Source: Phragmites australis
Lineage: Eukaryota > Streptophyta > Magnoliopsida > Poales > Poaceae
Reading direction: 5' to 3'
Length of the DNA: 64,000 nt
NCBI RefSeq assembly: GCF_958298935.1
Contig: NC_084940.1
Location: 17,107,146-17,171,145, forward strand
In this document: piece after piece, positions 43,030 through 54,700 of the stretch
Layout of the letters: each line of letters opens with the position of its first letter
Numbering within the stretch: the first letter of the stretch is position 1
Program-made: the position numbers and the translations under genes
The notes under the pieces: generated by a model
Told to the model about the DNA's origin: nothing
What the model saw: only the letters and a program-made list of their open reading frames with translations
Databases searched by the model: none

Positions 43030-43256
43030 ATAGACCGTACACTTATTAGTGCTAGCTCATAATACTAACTGGCATTGAAGTATCAGTGTCAGTTTGTTCC
43101 AGGAGCCAGCACTGATACTGAGTATCAGTGTCAGTTCAACCTAGCTCAATCGATGATCGAGCACGGTAATGTATGAATGAACACTGATACTTCATTAGTG
43201 TTGGTTCTATCCTTGCTGGCGTTGATGACCCAGCTTAGATGACTGTTTCTGTTGTA
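43030..43256. repeat. CACTA-IV outer subterminal repeats and terminus
   Basis: GTATCAGTGTCAGTTTG, AGCCAGCACTGATACTG and CATTAGTGTTGGTTC motifs, closing with TGTTTCTGTTGTA, a mutated form of a TTTCTGTAGTG end. The reverse complement resembles 60260-60440. Confidence 0.7.
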
Positions 43257-43259
43257 CAA

Positions 43260-43560
43260 ATGACATGTCACTGATGATAGGTCATAAGTGATTGGTCATA
43301 AAGTTACCTGTCACTTCTAACATTAGAGACGGGTCATAACTACAATCATCACTATTGTATAACATATTAGTGACGAGTCTCCCTAGGCCAATCATCAGTG
43401 ATGGGTTATTATGACTTATCACTTATGACTTGCCATTAGTGATGGGTTATTATGACTTATCACTTATGACTTGTCATTAGTGATGGGTCTCCCTAAACCG
43501 ATCATAAGTGATGGGTCATAAGTTATGACCTGTCACTAATGACTCAGCTCTATTATTAGA
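43260..43560. repeat. CACTA-III left subterminal repeats
   Basis: More than ten copies of AGTGATGGGTCA-type motifs in both orientations. One 46-bp unit (TTAGTGATGGGTTATTATGA start) is tandemly duplicated near 43397-43480. Confidence 0.8.
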
Positions 43561-43960
43561 GCAGGCTAGCTACAACGCGCCCAATAGTTCCAGAGACTCA
43601 ACAGTAACTGCGCCTAACAGTTCTGGCGATTTTCTTCGGTGTCGCTAGAGACTCTAATATCTTATTGATTTGAAGTTTGAATTGTTGCTAGGTCTTTGAA
43701 GGTTTGTATCTCCCCTTCTCCTTCACCTCTAACCCCTATTTGGTAGATTTTTGTGTTTTGAGTTGTAATCAACCATTTTGCATTTTTATCCAAAATCTTA
43801 GTACAAGTGAGTTATATTTATGTTAGATTTGATACTAGGTTTGCCCAAGCTACTGCGAGATGCCACAGATCTAGTGTAATTGTATGGAATTTTTAATCAC
43901 ATGCTTAATAACATAATTAAGGTAATTGTTAATGAAGAATGAATGTTTTTACATTGTAGA

Positions 43961-45675
43961 TGGAGGACCAAAGTTGGATGTACCGTGAGACCCGGACTTG
44001 TCTGGAGTACCTGAGCGGGGTGAAGTATTTCATGAGTGCTGCTTTGGTGGATATGAAAGATCATGGTAAAACGACAATGTATTATCCATGTCGCGATTGC
44101 AGGAATGATAAGTTCCCAATACCAGACAATTTCCATGCATACTTGGTCATGTGTGGATTTAAAGAGAATTATATATGTTGGAACTAACATGGTGAGGAAA
44201 GCCTTAACAAAGGAGAGATGGATCGGGGTCTCCATGCCGACAGTGTGGATCAAGGACTTACACTTGGTGATATGGATCATGATCTCTAGGATGAGGACAT
44301 ATTAGGTTTCAATGATAATGATAATGGTAATGTCAAGCAGCACAACGAGTATAATAATGGTGAGTTTGCTAAATTCCAAGAATTTGTGCGAGATTCCAAG
44401 GTGCCCCTTTATCCTAACTATAAGGACAGGTACACGCAACTATTCGGGGACCTAAAGCTTCTATAGCTGAAGGCAACCCTTGGTTGGACTGACTAGAGTT
44501 TCCAAGGATTGTTATATCTGCTAAGGGATATGCTACCAGAGGGGAACATCGTGCCCGAGAGCATCTACAATGTGAAGGAGGTAATTTGTCCTTTAGGACT
44601 AGAAACAGAAAAAAATATGCATGTAAGAAGGATTGTATCTTGTTTTGTGGAGAGTATGCAGAGTTGGATCCTTTCCCATGATGGTGGTGATGAGGATGAA
44701 GGCAAGAAATGTAAAGAGCCTCTTAGGAAGATGGTGCGGTATTTTCCTATAATTCCCCGTCTGAAGCGATTGTTTACTAACAGAAATGAGGCTCAATTGG
44801 TACGTTGGCATAAGGAGGGGTGTAAGAATGACATAATGATACGGCACCTGGCCGATTTCGCTCAATGGTGAACTATTGATCACACATTTGGTTGATTCAC
44901 TAAAGAACTAAGAAATATTAGGTTTGCTATGAGCATAGATGTCATGAATCCATTCGGTAATATGAGTACCTCACATAGCACCTGGCCTGTTTTATTGTCG
45001 ATCTACTACCTTCCACCTTGGCTTTGTAAAAAGCAGAAATACATTATGTTATCGATCTTGATATCAGAACTGAAATAACCTGGCATCGATATTGATTTGT
45101 ACTTCAGGTGTTTAGTCATTGATCTTAAGAAACTCTAGTCGGAAGGCGTCGAGGTTTGGGATCCGTACTAGCAAGAGTACTTTACCTTGCATGCCATGTT
45201 ATTCATCACCATCAATGATTTGCCAGCATATTGTAACTTGCCAGGTCAGGGCAAAAGAAAAGGTGAAGATTGCCCTATTGCTTAGATGACATATGCAGTT
45301 TGAGGTTGAAGAACTCAATGGAAATAGTGTACATGCGGCATCGATGTTTCCTTCCCCTGAAGCACCCGTACCAAAACATGGACAAGCAGTTTGATTACAC
45401 AAGGGAGAAAGCGTTATCTCCAAGGCATTTCAGTGGGCAAGATGTCCACAATCAAGTTAAGAATGCCAATGTTGTCCCTTGCAAGCGAAAACGATCTTCC
45501 AAGGATGATGAAAAAAAAAGGAATGTGGAACAAGAAATTAATACTATTTGAGCTAGAGTATTAGGAAAAAATTAGATGTTCACCACTCTCTCAACAACAT
45601 GCTTAGAAATAAGAATATATGCGAGATTCTAATCAGTACATTGCTCCAAATGAAGCAAAAAGGAAAGGATTATGA
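43961..45675 (+). pseudogene. TNP2-type transposase, 5' part (CACTA-III)
   Basis: Starts MEDQSWMYRETRTCLEYL at 43961. The transposase-associated domain has a YYPCRDCRND motif and ends GFKENYICWN (44187) followed by a stop. Then come VPLYPNYKDRYTQLFGDLKL (44400), LLRDMLPEGNIVPESIY (44520), RWHKEGCKNDIMIRHLADFA (44805), IRFAMSIDVMNPFGNMS (44920), PPWLCKKQKYIML (45020), GIDIDLYFR (45085), FTLHAMLFITINDLPA (45180), YMRHRCFLPLKHPYQNMDKQ (45330) and RHFSGQDVHNQVK (45425). Stops at several points show decay. The reading is cut at 45675-45679 by a solo LTR and resumes at 48722. Confidence 0.9.
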
Positions 45676-45679
45676 TAAC
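45675..45679. other. Target-site duplication ATAAC, left copy
   Basis: Immediately precedes TGTCACG and is repeated exactly at 48717-48721. Confidence 0.95.
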
Positions 45680-48600
45680 TGTCACGTCCCGAAATCCATA
45701 ATTGTGTGTTTTAATCCTAAAACATGCAATTTCAGCTTCATGTTCCAGTTTGGGTCACTGGAGCACTTCACTTTGAGTCAATGAGGTGGGAGAAGGAAAA
45801 ACTAAGAGAAATAAAGGAGCTGGAAGCAAGTCTGGACTTTCCTCTAGGTAAATGGGGCCCACTTGGGTGGAAAATATCTCTCTATAAGTGGGCAACAGCT
45901 CTCTCTCCCCTCAAACTTGCCCATACGTACTCCTCACCCACTCCACCATATGAGGCTTTTTGAGGAAGCAAGTTGGAGTTGGCTGTCTCTCTCACTCTCT
46001 CTCTTAGGCTCCCTTTTTCCCCTTTTGGATCCCTACCTCTGGGAGCAAGATCAAGGTACGTATGTGGTACTCACGAGACCACCAGCTCAAGGACTACTCG
46101 TCCATCCAATTCATTTTCAGTTTCCCCGAAGGAATTCGAGCTGGTTCTGAACTTGTTTGGTGTTCTTTGGGAGAAGCAAGGAAGCAGCAGTTTTTCCTCT
46201 CTTCTCCAAGCCATTTTCCGTCGTTTCCTCCTTCAACTGGCGGTCACCAACCTCAGCAAAGGACATTGGGTGAGTCTGCTAGGCTCCCATGGCAAGTATG
46301 CTCATTTTTGGTTGGATAGATCTTGAATCTGGAACTAGGGTTGCAAAGTTCTTAAAGTTCTGCAGTCTGGGAACAAATGAGGATTTATGTGGATTTGAGT
46401 TAGGAATCATGTTGCTAGGCGGTTGAGCAAAGTCTAGACCCTGTACACCCTTCTAGGCATTTTTACTTTTGATTTAGAGAGACTCCCAGGTTAGTTTAGC
46501 CTAGTTTTTCCCTTCGTAATGGCTGCTGTTCTGGAGCTGCGCGAGGCTGATTTTACTGTAGCGCCGAGTACTGTTCACCCGAGCACCCCGGGTACTGTTC
46601 ACCCGACGACCCCGGGTACTGTTCACCGAGCACGAGCACAGTCACCCCGAGCACTCCGGGTACTGTTCACCGACGACCCCCGGGTACTGTTCACCCGAGC
46701 ACGAGCGCAGTCACCCCGAGCACTCCCGAGCACCCCGGGTACTGTTCACCCGACGACCCCCGGGTACTGTTCACCCGAGCACCCCGGGTACTGTTCACCC
46801 CGAGCACCCCCGGTACCCGTGAGTACTGTTCATCCCGGGCACCCCGAGCACGGTTTATCAGGCTTTCCTGATAGCTGATAGCTTGTAAAATTCGTAGTTA
46901 ATTCGTTGGAACTCCAAACTTTTTGAGACCACTTGAAAAATTCTGGTTTGGACAGTACGATCTTGGAATAATGTTGTCATGTATTGTGGAGCATATTTTT
47001 CTTACATGATCGCATTTCATACATGCTCATTACATTGCACGCGTTGCTCTCTGTAGTGAACGCCGATCCGTCGATCCCGGAGGCCGTGGGCGATCGTGAG
47101 GCGTCCCACCTTTCGGATTCAGGGCAGCAAGGCAAGCATCGTTCATATTGCACCGTGTCTACTTGAAATTTTAATATATTATCTACGCTTATGTATACAT
47201 TGCATGTGTCGGGTACTGAGTTGGGTAGAACCTATGCCGATGCATTATCCCATTTCGGTCACGTGTCATGTGTTGTTCCTAGGAGCCTAGTGGTGTCATC
47301 GAGGTCTAATTTTAGTTCGCTATGCTTAGTGGTACTTAGGCTTTCCGGTAGAAGTCGACGACGGCGTCCACCGTTGTCGCGAGCCTAGGACTTATTACTT
47401 GTTCGCACTTATGGTTGTGTTGATGATGAGTCGGTTTGGTGAGTGGTGAGTTGAGACGAGGTGTGGGCGGTGTTAGGGGTGTCATCTGCTCACGAGGAGT
47501 CCTCAGGCAGTTCGGGGAGGGAACCCGGACACCGTAGACCGCTTGCACCGGTTAAGCACCGATCATCGGTGTAGTCGGCTTTAGCACATACCTTACTCAC
47601 CACATGCTGATATAATGGTAGGCGAGCCGATTACCTTCGCAGACGTGGTCATGTGGGCCTCGTCATAGACGGTGTGAGTCCGGTTTGAGTCCGGGCTTTT
47701 AGCGGTATTAGTTTGCTCGGAGAGTAGTTCTAATACCGCCGTGCCGAGCTATGGTTGATCCACATGGTTGGGCCTGGTTGGGAAAGGTTGTCACGGGTAC
47801 CCCCTTGTGCGCATCTTAGCGGGTGGCACAAGCCGTATGGTCCCTGTGTCGTGTGGGTCCAGGAGTATCCCCTGCAGGGTGTATAATCAGTTCGAGCTGC
47901 CGCGCTCTCGGTCATGAGCATCGCTATCGCTTATCTCCACCGAGCGACTATATTTTGGTCGTAGAGTTTCGATGTGGGTTGTGGCATGGTTGGATTGGGG
48001 TGGTTTGGTCGGTATGTGGTTGGTGGTTTGGTGGGAATGGTTTGCTTTTATACACTTGTTGTTATATATCTGTTTTGATCAGTTGGTTGGCAGGGTTTGA
48101 GTCGGTGGTTGTTTAAGTCAGTTGCTTACACCTAGAGTCTAGGTTGCTTACTGCTTAATAAACTTAAACATGTCTTAATCCTTGCTACAGCTTTAAATGC
48201 ATGATCCTTGGAGTCGAGAATATATATACTCATACTGTGTAAGACTTGCTAGTACCTTCGTACTAAGGGTGCTGCCCTTAAGTTGCTTCCAGGTTCGCAG
48301 GTCGGCGAAGAAGAGGCAGTGTTCGGCTACTTTGTGCCTGCCGATCAGGGTGGCGGGCAGGAGTAGCACCTTCTACTCCGAACTCTGGCGCTTTTGGTAT
48401 GGAGCCTAAGGGCATACGGCTCCATACTCTTTTGTTGTATAGGTTTTTCTTCCGCTGCATAGTAGTTGTTGTTGTTCCTCTTTTGTTGTAAATTGTGGAA
48501 GCAGTTGCTTGTTTAACAATGGTAATCCAGTTTAATTATTTGCTCTCTATTAAACTGTGTTGTGATATTTGAGTTGGAAGGCATGTGTTCCGATCCTGGG

Positions 48601-48716
48601 CACAAAACACGTGCCGGGACTACCGGAATGGTATTCTGGTTAATCGTCGAGGTTGTGATTATGACTAATGATCCTCCTGATGATTAATTAGAATACTATT
48701 TGGACGGTTCCTCACA
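45680..48716. mobile_element. Solo LTR, 3037 bp, Ty3/gypsy (Tekay/Del-like)
   Basis: Starts TGTCACGTCCCGAAATCC and ends GGACGGTTCCTCACA, flanked by ATAAC on both sides, with no internal domain or second LTR. Length and the TGTCACGTCCC start resemble Tekay/Del chromovirus LTRs (from memory, not searched). It sits inside CACTA-III TNP2, and skipping it plus one ATAAC keeps the TNP2 frame open. Solo LTRs arise by recombination between the two LTRs of one element. Confidence 0.9.
46564..46855. repeat. GC-rich GGGTACTGTTCACCCGA microrepeats in the solo LTR
   Basis: About eleven variants of a CCCCGGGTACTGTTCACC core alternating with CGAGCACC or CGACGACC linkers. The sequence is strongly C-rich on the plus strand. 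Confidence 0.85.
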
Positions 48717-48721
48717 ATAAC

Positions 48722-49110
48722 GCACGAGCTGACCTTGCAGAAAAGGGCTTAAGGCCAAACCTTTATGCACATGATATGGATAAAGGAAAACACCTACCCC
48801 AAGAAGGAGAAAGAAAAGAATTATGTGAGTTCTTGCATAGTGTGAAAGATCCCTCCTGTTACTCCTCCAATATTGCAAGACTTGTTTCGGTGAAAGAGTT
48901 AAAAATGATTTTTTCCATGATGAAGTCTCTTGATTGCCATGTGATGATGACATCATTAGTTTGTGGTAGCTATTAGGAAGCATGATGTTCTCTCGGTGGC
49001 GCAGGGAACCCTAGAGCACCCACGTCGAGTGCGATGTGTATTTAGTTCCCAAGGCTGGAAATATGACTTTTCTGAAGACCTCGGAATGTACAAGAAGAGG
49101 AAGAGATCAG
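48722..49110 (+). pseudogene. TNP2 transposase continued (CACTA-III)
   Basis: Resumes after the solo LTR with ARADLAEKGLRPNLYAHD, then ELCEFLHSVKDPSCYSSNIA and MKSLDCHVMMTSLV (48940), the start of DUF4218. Most of DUF4218/DUF4216 is then absent, and a VLAVAIRKHDVLSVAQGTL-like segment follows. Internal deletion plus stops make the gene inactive. Confidence 0.8.
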
Positions 49111-49299
49111 TGTAGTGGATGTGGATGCATTGTGACAGGACATCACCTAGAATATTTATGCAAACATCATGCAAATGCTTGTAGCATGAGGAATAGAGAT
49201 TTCCATCCCAGAGGCAGACACCGCCAGAACTACAGGGAAGAGTAGCTGCACCTCCAAGGAGGTCGATCAACAAGTAGCTGCTGACATGACTGAGCTAGA

Positions 49300-51120
49300 A
49301 ATGATAGACTGACTAAAAGGGCCTAGGCCATGCACCCTTGTAATCAGGCATGGTAGGTATCAAATTGCGGTTGCAAGGGGCTTGGTGCTTCCAGATGTTC
49401 ATACCTTACATGCGGTCCCGATATGTGCTGGCTATACCATGGTTATGGTGGACATGGTACATAGCAATGCCACCCAACACGTGTTGGAGCTCACCCCCAA
49501 TTATGAGGTCACGACTCTAGGTGAAGCTCTTCGTCAAAGGATCCAGTGGAAGAGGGGCGACATCATGGTCTCCAGTGCATCCCAGTCTAGATGAGCTCTA
49601 AGTACATCGCCGTCGCGCCCCCCACTTCCAGAGAAGGCAGCTTCATTGACTTCTCCTCCTCCAGAGAAGCTAGCTTCAGTGCCTTCTCCTCCGCATCTGG
49701 TAGCCTCACTTCCATATCCAATTCTGTCTCCTTCAAATAGTCCAAAGAAGAAGGAAAAGGAGGCCGAGAATAAAGGCTCTAAGAAGCATCTCCAGTGCAT
49801 CTCAGTTTGAACAAGCTTCAAGTACACCGCTGTCGCACTGCTCACTTCCAAATAAGGCGACTTCACTGCCTTCTCCTCCGCATCTGACAACCTCGTTTCC
49901 AACTCCAATTCCATCTCCCCCAAAGAGCCCACAGAAAAAGAAAAATGGAGCCGGGAAGAAAGGATATAAGAAGCACCTACCGAAGAAGTCAAAGGCCATT
50001 GTGCCGGCAAAGAAATCTACAGATATGTAGAGGCACCAACTCAATCTATAGTCGTACAGTACAAACGACATCACTTTTTAACTGAGGACAGCTACTTACT
50101 TGTGGGTTTCAATGACTTATATGACCTCTTCAACCTTGATGTCATGGACGTATCATTATTACGGATCTTCATATTATAGGTCCCTTGAAACTAGACATTA
50201 ATTAATATCACTAAGTCTTAAATCTAACTATTTTCTACAAGTCTGCCCATTGGAAATGACACTTGATCAAAGAAATGAAGAAGAAGGAGCCCATCAGATT
50301 TCTTGACCCTAAGGCCATTACAGTCTCGGTCATTGGAACGCATGGTGACTACGTTGTAGACTATGTGGCCAAGACAATGCAACACTATTCCAAAATGGAC
50401 TACCTACTGGGCGCCCACAACACCAGTGGCTATTGGATCTTACTGGTCATTTTCCTCAAGTGAAACTTGGTGTGGTACCTCAAATCATCAATACTAGTAG
50501 GACCAAAAAGCAAACCTGGAGAGCATGATTACAATGATGTAAAGGGACTCCTTGATGCGTAAGTTCTGTCTGGCTTTGTTTATATATTTAACTTTTCTAA
50601 TATTCAAATGCTCCCTAATTGATCCATTTTTTGCAGGGCTTTTCACAAATATATTTGAGTTGATCCGGACTACAGCGTGAAAGATGGCCGCAAATTTACA
50701 TACAAGACCGGGTTCACGGTAAAAGGTACCAAACAGATTACCAAATACTCTTTATTGCTATATTTTTTTCTAACAGTAAATTTTATTTTTCGTAGTGCTA
50801 CCAACAACCACTGGGTAATGCTTGCAGATTCTATGTTGCGTACAACATGCTCCGCAAGATCTAAACAAAGGATATCAAATCACATGATGTAAGTTCAATA
50901 CAAGATTATTCATCACTAATTTTAGTAATTAGTTTAATTCCATGATAACATGATATTTGTTATGCGTCAAAATATGCAAGAATATGAGGCTTCTTTTTTG
51001 ACAATGGTACACTCCTGGGGATTTAACAACGGATTTTCGAGTTCCTAATATCTGAAGTCATCAACCCACACTCCGAGTTCCACTGTAGAAACACTTGGGC
51101 GTGAGATCTTATGTAATATG
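49300..51120 (+). pseudogene. CACTA second ORF with Ulp1-like protease region (CACTA-III)
   Basis: 49330-49580 reads a domain common in CACTA second ORFs (TLHAVPICAGYTMVMVDMV, then PNYEVTTLGEALRQRIQWKR). A Ser/Pro linker is duplicated in tandem (49568-49985). 50263-50460 reads the Ulp1-like N-terminal part (FLDPKAITVSVIG) and the catalytic-His region (AHNTSGYWILLVI, where YW takes the usual HW place). 50470-50700 reads VWYLKSS, HDYNDVKGLLDA and DPDYSVKDGRKFTYKTGF, interrupted by stops and probable introns. 50795-50870 reads the presumed catalytic Gln/Cys region, QQPLGNACRFYVAYNMLRKI. The protein is expected to act on SUMO-like conjugates, but this copy is broken. Its gene order matches CACTA-0. 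Confidence 0.8.
49568..49985. repeat. About 215-bp tandem duplication of the Ser/Pro linker
   Basis: Both copies contain CTCCAGTGCATC, GTACA.CGC.GTCGC, CACTTCCA, CCTTCTCCTCCGCATCTG and AAGAAGCA. They diverge by many substitutions, so the duplication is old. Confidence 0.75.
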
Positions 51121-51183
51121 AAGTGATTAAAACTTTATACCTTGTGATTCTGTGATGAATTGATTAGAACTTTATAACCTTTG

Positions 51184-52085
51184 TGATGAACTCATGGCTC
51201 CTTCGGATACAATCAATACCGCCAATAATCCTCAAATCATACAAGGTCCAATTACAAGAGCACGTGCACAACAATTACACCACCAGGTGAACTCATTTCT
51301 CGTTGTTCATGCTTCATTGGATGGATTCCTACTAAATTCTTGTGATATTTTATTGCTTAAGAACATGAGAGAAGCACAACAACCTTACCCGGACGTCAGC
51401 CCTCGAAGGCCAAGTCTACTTAGACTCAAGCCTGAGCTCTAGTCGTGGTCGTGTCGCATGATAGCACGTTAGTAAAACAGGCATAACTCTCTCATATGAA
51501 ATCCGTTTTAGGAAATCTTGGACATTCTGGAAAGCATACAATGAGCCCATTTCAATGGATAAGAGCTCAACCAAAAATTCCATATATTTTAGTCAGAGTC
51601 AAAGAAATAAGGTGTTGCGCCACTGTTTTAGACCTAGTTGGGTCTTGTAATCATGTCTGGGTCAGAGTCCAGATTGTGTATACCTCTTTCCATGGCTACA
51701 CAACCCTAGGTCAACCTCCTCACATCCCCCTATATATACACAGTAGTCATCATAGTTTAGACTTAGGTTTTGCTTAGATTATTCTGTTTTATACAGCTTC
51801 ACCGCTTGTTCGGTTTGTGGAACCCCAACTCGAGTACTTCATTGGTAATTAGCAATATCCAGATTGCATCTAATTGTTCTTACTTGTGTTCTCGATTCTC
51901 TTGCAGAAAAAGCCTTCTTGGAGAGGTTAACCATGTCTTGCCACGGTTGATAACTATGGAGTAGTGGTGTAGTGGTTGTGAGGGTTCTCGATCTATTTTG
52001 TTCGGAGCCTTTGGATCATCAACGTCAAAACTCCACCAATCAACTTATCATATTACCTTTCAGAAGATCGGGCAAATGTGCATCA
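51184..52085 (+). repeat. 5' LTR of the CRM-like element
   Basis: 902 bp. It contains the pol C-terminal coding tail (GPITRARAQQL and VNSFLVVHASLDGFLLNS), which is only meaningful in the 3' LTR copy. Confidence 0.9.
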
Positions 52086-52087
52086 AG

Positions 52088-52100
52088 TGGTATCAGAGCC
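52088..52100 (+). promoter_or_regulatory. Primer-binding site (initiator tRNA-Met)
   Basis: TGGTATCAGAGCC, two bases after the LTR end, is complementary to the 3' end of initiator tRNA-Met. Confidence 0.9.
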
Positions 52101-52389
52101 TCGGTTGCCTGTTAGGTAATCTCAGTTATCCCATTTGTTTCGTCATTTTTCATTACCTAGAGTCCAGAAAATTACCCCATAAAAATATTTAGATCTTAGT
52201 TTTTTCACTGTCCAAACCACTTTGTGCCTTCGCAATTTTGTTTTCAGTATTCACGTTGTTGAGTTTGAGTCCATCGTCGGTGTCTTTGTTGCTAGTAGAG
52301 TCATCATGATATAGTTTCTAGTGTCGAGTCTTGTTGTTTATTCATCGTGTATCTCGGCCTAGCCTTGTCTGCAATAGCTGAGATTGTGT

Positions 52390-52920
52390 TTCTAGTCGAG
52401 TCGACCATCAACTCGTATTTGACCACTAGTTGCTTTAACCATCTACTCGAGTTCGACCACTAGTAGAGTCGACCATCAAGTCATGTTCGACCACTAGTCG
52501 CTTGTACCATCTACTCGAGTTCAACCACTAGTCGAGTCGACCATTAAGTCGCGTTCGACCATTAATCGTTTCAACCATCTACTCGAGTTCGACCACTAGT
52601 CGAGTCGACCATCTACTCGGGTTCGACCACTAGTCGCTTCAACCATCTAATCGGGTTCTATCACTAGTCGTTCCGACCACTAACTCGGGGTTCGACAAGG
52701 CACTCTGACCACCCACTCGGGGTCCCGACCAGTCACTCCGACCACCTGCTCCGGGTCTGACTAGTCACTCCGACCTCCCACTCGAGGTCCCGACCAGTCC
52801 TTCCAACCACCCACTCGAGGTCCAACCAGTCACTCCGACCACCCACTCGAGGTCCCGACCAGTCATTCCGATCACCAACTCAGGGTCCCAACCAGTCACT
52901 CTGACCACCTAGTCGGAATA
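52390..52920. repeat. TCGACCACTAGTCG / CACTCCGACCACCCACTCG tandem repeats in the leader
   Basis: Two adjoining degenerate arrays: about ten units of a TCGAGTTCGACCACTAGTCG type (52390-52680), then about eight of a CCACCCACTCGAGGTCC type (52680-52915). Confidence 0.85.
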
Positions 52921-53479
52921 GCCAAAGTTCAGAGAGAGAGAGAGAGTATCTTTTTATTACCTTTAAACCCTACTCTTCAGAAAAAGTTTATGACCCACGT
53001 ACCTCACTGGTCTTAGAAAAAGTAGTAGAAGAGTTTTTGAGTTTGTATCACATTCACAAAAAAAGGCAAGTAAGAAGCAAAGAGTGCAAAAAAAGGAGAG
53101 AATTAAAAAAAAAGAGAATTAGTTTGCATTGTGAATTTTGTTCCAGTGTGCTTGTGCCTATATAGTTTTGGGCTTGCTTGAGCTAGTTTTAGGAACGTAT
53201 TCAGGCCAGCAACTGTGATGAGTACTGTGTACTTTTATTCAACTTTGCTAATCTGATTTCAATTATTGATATTCCTTGCTACTAAATACTACATGTCCAA
53301 ACTACACCTTCTCTCGATTAGAACGGTTTCTCCCCTTGCAGCTACCTCACTCGCATCCAATAAGGTATCACAAACCAGCCACCGGTTGTTCCAACTGCGG
53401 TGATTGGTAAGAACACTTGCAAGAGTGTGGTAAGACGCTTGAGAGTGTGTGACTCCACCTCGACCACCTAGTAGTCAAT
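52921..53479 (+). other. Untranslated leader of the CRM-like element
   Basis: GAGAGAGAGAGAG run at 52935, A-rich stretches, no ORF. Confidence 0.6.
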
Positions 53480-54700
53480 ATGGATAATTTATCTTTTGTT
53501 GTTTTCTATCTTCGACTAACCATGGCAGGAGAAGCATCGGATGCACAGGAGTGTGTTTTGAGGCAAGAACTCATAATGGCGTTGAATGATCATCGACAAG
53601 CTATTAATGACAACATTGATAAGAAGCTAGTGGAGACAAACACTGCATTGCAACGACTTAATGATAATATTGCCATGCTCAATACACGCTTTGATCGAGT
53701 GGTTAATCAGCCACCAAACTATGGGCGTGTGGATCCTCATGGCACAGCCCATGAGCAAGAGGAATCTATCGCAGATGATGAAATTTTGAGTCAAGGATAA
53801 GACACCTTTGATGCACGACAACGGGACCGATTAAACTTCAACTGTCAAGGTATGAGAGGTAATAATTTTCAGCAACATAACCTAGGTGTTAATGATGATT
53901 CATTTACTAAGGTTAAGTTTACCATACCATCTTTTGCGGGAGCTTATGATACTAAAAAGTATTTAGATTGAGAGATGACGGTTGAACAGAAGTTTAATGC
54001 TTATTTAGTTCCTAAAGTGCATAGAATTAGGCAAGTCACTAGTGAATTTAAAGAATTTGCAATTATCTTGTGGAGTAGAGTATGCATCGATGGATTAGCG
54101 CCTACCACATGGAACTTTAAAGGTTGCTATGCATAACAGATTTGTTCCACCCTCTTATGAATATGATATGCGTAAGAAATTGCAACGCTTAAACCAAGGT
54201 AATAGATCGGTAGAAGAATATTATCAGGAGCTACAAATTAGTATGTTGCATTGTGATATTTTTGAGGATGAAGAGGCTGCAATGGCACGCTTTTATGGAG
54301 GGTTAAGGCGTGAAATTCAAGACATAGTTGATTAAAAATAATACAATAGTGTTCCAAGATTGTTCCAACTTGCATGCTTGGTAGAAAAAATTACAGGGAC
54401 GACAACAGAGACCAAGGAGCAACTTTGGAAGCATGACCACTTAAAAATTAACACCAGGACAAGTCAAAATAGCCACCTGTTCAGCTACACGGTCTGTTGT
54501 CCCATTGTCGAGTAGGGAGCATTCAGCAGTACCTTCGACACCATCACACGCTCCCGAGGTAAGAAAATCCGTAAGTGTGTAGGGTCCAGTCAAGAGCTCT
54601 TCTTCGATTGCTTCTACAGGCCGATCGACCGGGATTGTATGCCACTGATGCAAGGGAATGGGCCACGTCATGATGGATTGCCCAAGTCAGTGAGTGTACA
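53480..54700 (+). pseudogene. Gag of the CRM-like element
   Basis: The likely start is MAGEASDAQECVLRQELIMA at 53522; an upstream in-frame Met lies at 53480. A helical N-terminal segment ends at a stop after DDEILSQG (53800). The gag core follows with stops: VKFTIPSFAGAYDTKKYLD (53915), then FVPPSYEYDMRKKLQRLNQG and VEEYYQELQISMLHC (54140-54260). A CCHC-type zinc knuckle is recognisable near 54630-54680 (C-H-stop-C, KGMGH, then C), with a stop codon inside the motif. Gag would package the RNA. Confidence 0.85.

Larger units (their letters stand above)
40390..43256 (-). mobile_element. CACTA-IV remnant with unusual module order
   Basis: On the minus strand the order is: end-like TACAACAGAAACA at 43256, subterminal repeats (43220-43030), TNP2 C-terminal half (42960-41540), AT-rich 3' UTR (41500-41220), a second subterminal array (41215-40800), a TATA-like box (rc CTTATATATATCAGG near 40790-40775) and a Pro/Ser-coding GC repeat (40730-40390). 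Normally an element starts with terminal array and promoter and ends with 3' UTR and terminal array, so this looks like parts of two elements joined tail to head. Confidence 0.6.

Noticed and set aside
49534..50074. Minus-strand 158-codon frame
   Set aside because: Complement of the duplicated Ser/Pro linker of the CACTA second ORF.
52390..52920. Possible satellite or centromeric repeat
   Set aside because: Too short, degenerate and confined to the leader of one retroelement.
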